NCBI GenBank assembly: GCA_020638735.1
Contig: JACKHZ010000011.1
Coordinates: forward strand, 186,001 to 250,000
DNA length: 64,000 bases
DNA from: Planctomycetota bacterium
GTDB taxonomy: Bacteria; Planctomycetota; UBA1135; UBA2386
Direction of reading: 5' to 3'
In this document: piece by piece, positions 59,378 through 64,000 of the stretch
Layout: every line of letters starts with the position of its first letter
Position numbering within the stretch: position 1 is the first letter of the stretch
Made by a program: the position numbers and the translations under genes
Notes under the pieces: model-generated
The model's database searches: none
Told to the model about the DNA's origin: nothing
What the model saw: only the letters and a program-made list of their open reading frames with translations

Positions 59378-61735
59378 ATGAGCAACACCGACCCCATCGT
59401 CGCGCGCACCGTCGCGCGGTCCCCGCTCCCGCTGCTCTTGCTGGCGGCGCTGCAAGCGCCGCTGCTCGCGCAGCACGAACCCGCAGTCGCCGAGGTCGCG
59501 ACGGCCGACGGTCCGCAGCTGCTCGAGCGCGGCGCGCGCGGCCAGCGGCCGCTGCTGCCGCTGCACACGGCGGCAGCCGATCAGGGCCATGCCTACGGTC
59601 TGTGGGGCGCCGGCGCCCGCTACAAGGCGTCGTTCCACGACGGCGCGACGGTGGTGCCGTACCTCGGCCGCGACTACCCGCACAACCAGCCGTGGCGCTG
59701 GACGACGACGTCGGTGACGGTCGGGGGGAACGAGCTGGTGACGCAGGCGCCGCGCCTCACCGGCGGCGATCCGGTCGGCGGGTTCGTCGCCGCCTACGAC
59801 CTCGGCGCCGTCAGCGAGCGCTACGAGCTGCGCGACGAAGGCGTCGAACAGACGTTCGTGCTGCGGCAGCGCGTCGGCGAAGGTGACCTCGTCGTGCGCG
59901 GCGCGGTCGACACGCTGCTGCACTGTGCGGCGGTCGCGGCCGCGCACCAGGAGCTGCGCTTCGTCGACGACGCGGGGCGCCACATCGTCGGCTACGGCGC
60001 CGCCACCGCCGTCGACGCGGCCGGTCGTCGTCGGCCGATGACGACCTCCTTCGCCGACGGCGCCATCACGCTGCGCCTCGACGCCGCGTGGCTCGCGACG
60101 GCCAGCTACCCGGTGGTCGTCGACCCGCTGCTCGGGCCGGGCGACTACGTCTACTCGGTGCCCGACCTCGGCAAGAGCGACATCGTTCGCGACAACGAAG
60201 GCGGCGCCGAGCAGGTCTGGATCGGCCTGACGCAGTACACGTCGGCGCAGGACAGCGACCTGTTCGGGCTGCGCTACGAGGACGACGGTTCGTACGCCGG
60301 CTACTTCTTCGAGGACGTCACCAACAGCTGGTCGACGGACGGCCCGAGCGTCGCCTACCTGGCGAGCACCAACCGCACCGTGCTGGTGTTCGACCGCATC
60401 CTGCCGGGCGGGTCGCGCGTGCTGCGTACGCACACGCACCTCCGCACCGACACCGGCTGGAACACCACCTACTCGCAGATCGCCACCGGCAACAACGCCT
60501 GGCGCGCCGACGTCGGCGGGTCGTCGTGGAACTCCGCCGGGCCGGAGGTGCTGATCGTCTACCAGCAGGAAGCCAACGGCGGCGCGTTCCAGGAGTCGAG
60601 CTCGTCGTCGGTCTACGGCGTGACCTTCGACACCGTCGCCGAGACGGCGTCGGCGCCGTTCCTGATCGCGAGCTCCGCGCTGGTCGACACCGAGAGCCCC
60701 AGCGTCAACCAGTGGGCGGCCGGGCTCGCGCCCAGCTCCTGGCTCGTCGCCTACCAGCAGGTCACGACGCTCGTGATCGGCGGCACCGACGACTGGGACA
60801 TCGGCGTTCGCGAGGTCAGCGCCACCGGCACGGTGTCGGCGGCGACCTACATCGACAACGCCTCCTCGGACCACAAGCTGTCGCCGCGCATCGAAGGCCA
60901 GAGTGGTCACTACCTGGTGTCGTTCGTCGCCAGCCCCAACAGCGGCACGATCCCGTCCGGTCAGCTCGGCAACGACCTGCGGGTCGCGCGCCTCGAGTGG
61001 CCGACCGGCAGCGGCGCCGGTACGCAGCCGCACGGCACCGTGCAGCTGGTGCACTACAACGACGCGCGCATCGACAACGGCGGCCTCGGCTTCGACCGCT
61101 ACTCCCGCAGCCACTGGGTGCTGACCTGGCGCAGCTCGGTCACCGACTCGATCTACCTGCGCGAGGTCGGCTTCACCGGGCAGTCTCTGCACTCCGAGTC
61201 GGTGCTGGTCTCGCCGAGCCTCTACTCCGTGATCGGTGGGGTCTGCTACGACGGCATCACGCCCCAGTACGTGCTCTCGTACGCGAGCTACGCCGCCGGC
61301 AGCAGCTACGTGACCATGGACCGCTTCGTCTACCCGTCGGTGACGCCGGCCTTCGCCAGCGGCCCGGCGTGCAGTCAGGCGACGATCGCCTGGCACGGTT
61401 CGCAGCAGATCGGCTCGCAGGGCTCGTGGGTCGAGGTCACCGGTGCGCCGGTCAACTCGCTGCACATCTGCGTGGTGGCGTTCGCGCCGGCGCAGCTGCA
61501 GCTGTTCGGCGTCGGCCCGATCCAGGACGGCTGCTGGCTGCTGGTGCCGCCGAACGGCCCCGACTACGCCGGCATGTTCGGTCTGCAGGTGGGTTCGCTG
61601 GTCAGTTGGAGCTTGCCCCTGCCCGAGAGCGTGGCCGCGACCACGCTCTACTTCCAGGACTTCCACACCGTCGCCGGTGGCGGTCCGTTCGAGCTGATCT
61701 CGACGCAGCGATTGACGGTTCCGATCGTCAAGTGA
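59378..61735 (+). CDS. Large secreted protein with shared C-terminal module
   Basis: 785 residues. ATG 59378, preceded by AAGGGGGA. Signal peptide SPLPLLLLAALQAPLLAQ. Residues about 60-250 form a beta-rich region (YKASFHDGATVVPYLGRDYP, GRHIVGYGAATAVDAAGRR, SYPVVVDPLLGPGDYVYS) like the N-terminal region of several large planctomycetal surface proteins. The middle (about 270-660) has repeats of the WxxD/Vx(Y/F)xxxxG type suggesting a propeller. The last ~120 residues (GSWVEVTGAPVNSLHICVVA, then TLYFQDFHTVAGGGPFELIS) resemble the ends of the subtilase and SGNH proteins. No catalytic motif found. It is convergent with the S46 peptidase. Confidence 0.78.
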   Translation: MSNTDPIVARTVARSPLPLLLLAALQAPLLAQHEPAVAEVATADGPQLLERGARGQRPLLPLHTAAADQGHAYGLWGAGARYKASFHDGATVVPYLGRDYPHNQPWRWTTTSVTVGGNELVTQAPRLTGGDPVGGFVAAYDLGAVSERYELRDEGVEQTFVLRQRVGEGDLVVRGAVDTLLHCAAVAAAHQELRFVDDAGRHIVGYGAATAVDAAGRRRPMTTSFADGAITLRLDAAWLATASYPVVVDPLLGPGDYVYSVPDLGKSDIVRDNEGGAEQVWIGLTQYTSAQDSDLFGLRYEDDGSYAGYFFEDVTNSWSTDGPSVAYLASTNRTVLVFDRILPGGSRVLRTHTHLRTDTGWNTTYSQIATGNNAWRADVGGSSWNSAGPEVLIVYQQEANGGAFQESSSSSVYGVTFDTVAETASAPFLIASSALVDTESPSVNQWAAGLAPSSWLVAYQQVTTLVIGGTDDWDIGVREVSATGTVSAATYIDNASSDHKLSPRIEGQSGHYLVSFVASPNSGTIPSGQLGNDLRVARLEWPTGSGAGTQPHGTVQLVHYNDARIDNGGLGFDRYSRSHWVLTWRSSVTDSIYLREVGFTGQSLHSESVLVSPSLYSVIGGVCYDGITPQYVLSYASYAAGSSYVTMDRFVYPSVTPAFASGPACSQATIAWHGSQQIGSQGSWVEVTGAPVNSLHICVVAFAPAQLQLFGVGPIQDGCWLLVPPNGPDYAGMFGLQVGSLVSWSLPLPESVAATTLYFQDFHTVAGGGPFELISTQRLTVPIVK

Positions 61736-61736
61736 C

Positions 61737-61772
61737 GCTCGGCGTCGCGCGGCCGACGTTCAGACGCCGAGC
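61737..61772. terminator. Bidirectional stem-loop between convergent genes
   Basis: GCTCGGCGTC (61737-61746) and GACGCCGAGC (61763-61772), a perfect 10-bp stem with a 16-nt loop. It starts 1 nt after the upstream stop and includes the last codons of the S46 gene. Confidence 0.5.
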
Positions 61773-63889
61773 TCGCGCAGCAGCACCGGGCTCGGCTGCA
61801 CCGCTTCGACGACCCACAGCACGTAGCGGAAGTCGCAGACGACGTTGCGCGAGCGTTCGGCGTTCCAGCCGAAGTCGCCGGCGACGTTCTCGAACACGCG
61901 GTCGAAGTTGAGGCCGATCAGCTCGCCCCGGCCGTTGATCACCGGCGAGCCGGAGTTGCCGCCGGTGGTGTCGCCGTTGGTCAGGAAGCAGACCGGCACG
62001 TCGCCGAGCGCCGGCACGAACCACCGGCTCTTGTCGCGCGTCTTGGCCGCCTCGAGCAGCGCCTTCGGGCTGGCGAACGGCTCCTTGCCGGTCTCCTTCT
62101 GCAGGATGCCGCCGACCGTCGTCTGCGGCAGCGCCTGCAGTCCGTCGCGCGGCTCGTAGCCCTTGATCTCGGCGATCGACACGCGCAGCGTGCTGTTGGC
62201 GTCCGGGTAGAACGACTTGCCGCGGAACGCTTCCTGCGCGGCGATCCAGCGCTGGCCGACGTCGAGGCTGTGACCCTGGCGTTCGCGCGTGCGCTGCTGC
62301 CACTCGGCCATCTCGCGGGCGATGCCGCGCGCCAACACGATCAGCGGGTCGTCGCTCTTCGTCACCGCTTCCGCGCCCTGCGCGAACAGCTCGCTGCGCG
62401 CCTTGCCGTCGAGCATCGTCGTCGTCGCCAGCACGGTGTCGATCAGCGCGTCCTCCGACCCACCGCCCCTCAGCATCTCGGTCCCGGCCAACCGCTGGGC
62501 ATCGGACACCGACGCGAACTCGCCCAGCAGGATGCGCAGCATCGGCGCCTGGATCAGGTCGAAGTCCTGCGTCAGCTCCTCGTCGGCGATCATCGCCAGG
62601 CCGCGCGGGCTGATGCGGCCGTTCTGTCCGGCGACCGCGCCGCAGGCCTGCACCAGCACGTCGAACAGCGGCACCTGGTCGCCGAGCACGCGCACGAACC
62701 ACATCATCGTGTCGCGCTCGATGGTGTCGGCGACCTCTTGCGAGGCGGCCAGCATCTCGGCCAGCACCGTGCCCCACTTCTGGTTGCGGTCCTGGTCCTC
62801 GGCGAGCCACTTCTGGAACGCGGCTTCGTCGCGCCGCTTGTGCTCGGCGGTCCTGTTGTTCTTCAGGCCGAAGATCATCCCGGCCGCGTTCTTCTGCACG
62901 TTGGCGAGGTACTTGATCGTGTCGGCGACCTCGAGCGACTTCGCCTCGCTCTGCTTGCCGGCGCGCTCGAGCACCTCGATCGCCGCGGTCAGCACGGCGT
63001 CGCGGCGCGGGTAGACGTAGCCCTCCTGGGTGGCGACGCTGCGGCTGGTCTCGTAGCGCTGCGTGCGGCCCGGGTAGCCCATGATGATCGCCAGGTCACC
63101 CTGCTGCACCGGGTCCTTGGCGACCTTCAGGAAGTGGTCCGGCCGGTACGGCACGTTGCTCTCGTCGTGGTCGCGCACGTTGCCGTCCGGCGCCACGTAG
63201 GCGCGGAAGAACGTGAAGTCGCCGGTGTGCCGCGGCCACTCCCAGTTGTCGACCTCGCCGCCGAACTCGCCGATCGCGCGCGGCGGCACGTAGACCAGGC
63301 GCACGTCGCGGATCTGCGTGCGGTAGTAGAGGTGGTATTCCTTGCCCTCGAGGAACGACGCCACCGAGCACTTGGTGTTGGCCTCGCGCGCTTCGCCGTC
63401 GGCGACCAGCCTGGCGATCGTCTGCTGGGTGATCGCCCAGCGGTCGAGGTCGGTGGTGGCCTTCGCCTGCGCCTCGTGCAGCACCGCGGTGACGTCCTCG
63501 ATGCGCTTCAGCACCGACGCGGTGACGCCCGGCGCCGGCAGCTCCTGCTCGCGGCCGTTCGCCGCGTAGCCGTCGCGCAGGTAGTTGTGCTCCGGCGAGC
63601 TGAGCTGGGTGACCGCGCTGAAGCCGCAGTGGTGGTTGGTAACCATCAGGCCCTCGGCCGAGACGAACGACGCCGTGCAGCCGTTGATCTGCACCGTCGC
63701 CGACAGCACGCCGCCCTTCTCCGGGTGCCAGAACTCGTCCTTGGTCAGCTTCATGCCGCGCTTCTGCAGCGCGGCCCAGTCCATCTCGCGGACCTGCGTC
63801 GGCAGCCACTGGCCTTCATCGGGGCGGGGGCCGCCGGCCAGCAGCGCTGCGGCGGCGAGGAACGTCAACGGGAGCGGGAGTCGCAACAT
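61760..63889 (-). CDS. S46 family dipeptidyl-peptidase (DPP7/DPP11 type)
   Basis: 709 residues. Signal peptide LPLPLTFLAAAALLAGG. Chymotrypsin-like half with the catalytic His in VTNHHCGFS (86/87) and Ser646 in TTGGNSGSPVINGRGELI, separated by the helical domain that defines S46. It removes dipeptides from the N-termini of oligopeptides in the periplasm. The S1-determining position 18 residues after the Ser is Arg664 (LNFDRVFENVAGD), as in P. gingivalis DPP11 (Ser655/Arg673 as I recall), predicting Asp/Glu preference; DPP7 has Gly. GAGGTG precedes the ATG and TATAGA lies at 63903-63898 on the minus strand. Confidence 0.93.
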   Translation of the reverse strand: MLRLPLPLTFLAAAALLAGGPRPDEGQWLPTQVREMDWAALQKRGMKLTKDEFWHPEKGGVLSATVQINGCTASFVSAEGLMVTNHHCGFSAVTQLSSPEHNYLRDGYAANGREQELPAPGVTASVLKRIEDVTAVLHEAQAKATTDLDRWAITQQTIARLVADGEAREANTKCSVASFLEGKEYHLYYRTQIRDVRLVYVPPRAIGEFGGEVDNWEWPRHTGDFTFFRAYVAPDGNVRDHDESNVPYRPDHFLKVAKDPVQQGDLAIIMGYPGRTQRYETSRSVATQEGYVYPRRDAVLTAAIEVLERAGKQSEAKSLEVADTIKYLANVQKNAAGMIFGLKNNRTAEHKRRDEAAFQKWLAEDQDRNQKWGTVLAEMLAASQEVADTIERDTMMWFVRVLGDQVPLFDVLVQACGAVAGQNGRISPRGLAMIADEELTQDFDLIQAPMLRILLGEFASVSDAQRLAGTEMLRGGGSEDALIDTVLATTTMLDGKARSELFAQGAEAVTKSDDPLIVLARGIAREMAEWQQRTRERQGHSLDVGQRWIAAQEAFRGKSFYPDANSTLRVSIAEIKGYEPRDGLQALPQTTVGGILQKETGKEPFASPKALLEAAKTRDKSRWFVPALGDVPVCFLTNGDTTGGNSGSPVINGRGELIGLNFDRVFENVAGDFGWNAERSRNVVCDFRYVLWVVEAVQPSPVLLRELGV

Positions 63890-63931
63890 GGGGCACCTCT
63901 ATACGGGGCGGGCGGCGGCGGTGCGAACGGC

Positions 63932-63960
63932 TTGCGGGTGCGACGGCCGCCGGGCACGCT
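63932..63960 (+). promoter_or_regulatory. Candidate promoter of the last gene
   Basis: TTGCGG (63932-63937), 17-nt spacer, CACGCT (63955-63960). The ATG is 6 nt downstream, so the mRNA would be leaderless. It is divergent from the S46 gene. Confidence 0.4.
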
Positions 63961-63966
63961 CCGGGC

Positions 63967-64000
63967 ATGCTGCGCCTCGTCGCCGGTGCTCTGTGCGTGC
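63967..64000 (+). CDS. Start of an exported protein gene, cut by the window edge
   Basis: Only 11 codons are visible, MLRLVAGALCV, a typical beginning of a signal peptide. Support comes from the well-spaced promoter candidate immediately upstream and the open frame to the edge. Nothing can be said about function. Confidence 0.4.
   Translation, partial: MLRLVAGALCV

Overview
The window is a gene-dense, very GC-rich (by eye close to 70% G+C) stretch of a bacterial chromosome. I see no rRNA, tRNA, transposase, integrase, CRISPR or phage gene. The protein repertoire suggests a Planctomycetota lineage: a two-headed sulfatase, a LamG-containing glycosidase, a BNR-type propeller, secreted proteins with a shared C-terminal module, a GldA/F/G-like transporter and DUF58/von Willebrand genes. 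The phylum is an inference from gene content; a 16S or marker-protein tree would settle it.

Layout. 1-586: a truncated minus-strand propeller lipoprotein. 767-3816: guaB-guaA (GMP synthesis), overlapping by 4 nt. 4039-10167: chemotaxis-type operon cheW-receptor-cheA-cheD-cheB; the receptor is soluble with PAS domains, the CheB receiver is degenerate, and no cheR or cheY is present. 10172-12532 (minus): a secreted carboxypeptidase-regulatory-like protein and clpP. 12533-13290: a long structured region ahead of rho. 14720-19643: ABC ATPase, permease, GldG-like protein and DUF4340 protein. 19968-23579: a membrane protein (apparently split by a frameshift), DUF58 and a BatA/vWA protein. 23765-27317: rplC away from its usual S10 neighbours, a 51-residue basic protein, a HI0933-type flavoprotein and mnmE. 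27528-32340: nrdR, an overlapping stand-alone ATP-cone protein, and smc. 32436-38676: three cell-envelope or exported proteins (a beta-lactamase/VanX fusion, a subtilase, an SGNH hydrolase). 38779-40077: citrate synthase.

40226-53426 looks like a galactoside or sulfated-glycan utilisation region: sodium/sugar symporter, galactokinase-like GHMP kinase, secreted GH2 beta-galactosidase with a LamG insertion, a frameshifted small membrane protein, a BNR_4 propeller, a LacI-type regulator with candidate operators, and a 1027-residue protein carrying two complete sulfatase domains. 53470-59234 (minus) holds an epimerase-like, enolase-superfamily, VOC and 2-hydroxyacid dehydrogenase gene set followed by glgB. 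59378-63889 has a large secreted protein convergent with an S46 dipeptidyl-peptidase, and a new gene begins at 63967.

Two genome-wide habits are visible. Promoter-like sites of the form TTGNNN-N16..18-TANNNT often lie so close to the start codon that the mRNA would be nearly leaderless. Many genes end at compact perfect GC stem-loops without a U-tract. The most interesting candidates are the nrdR/ATP-cone pair, the small basic protein cotranscribed with rplC, the fused D-Ala-D-Ala active sites and the two-headed sulfatase.
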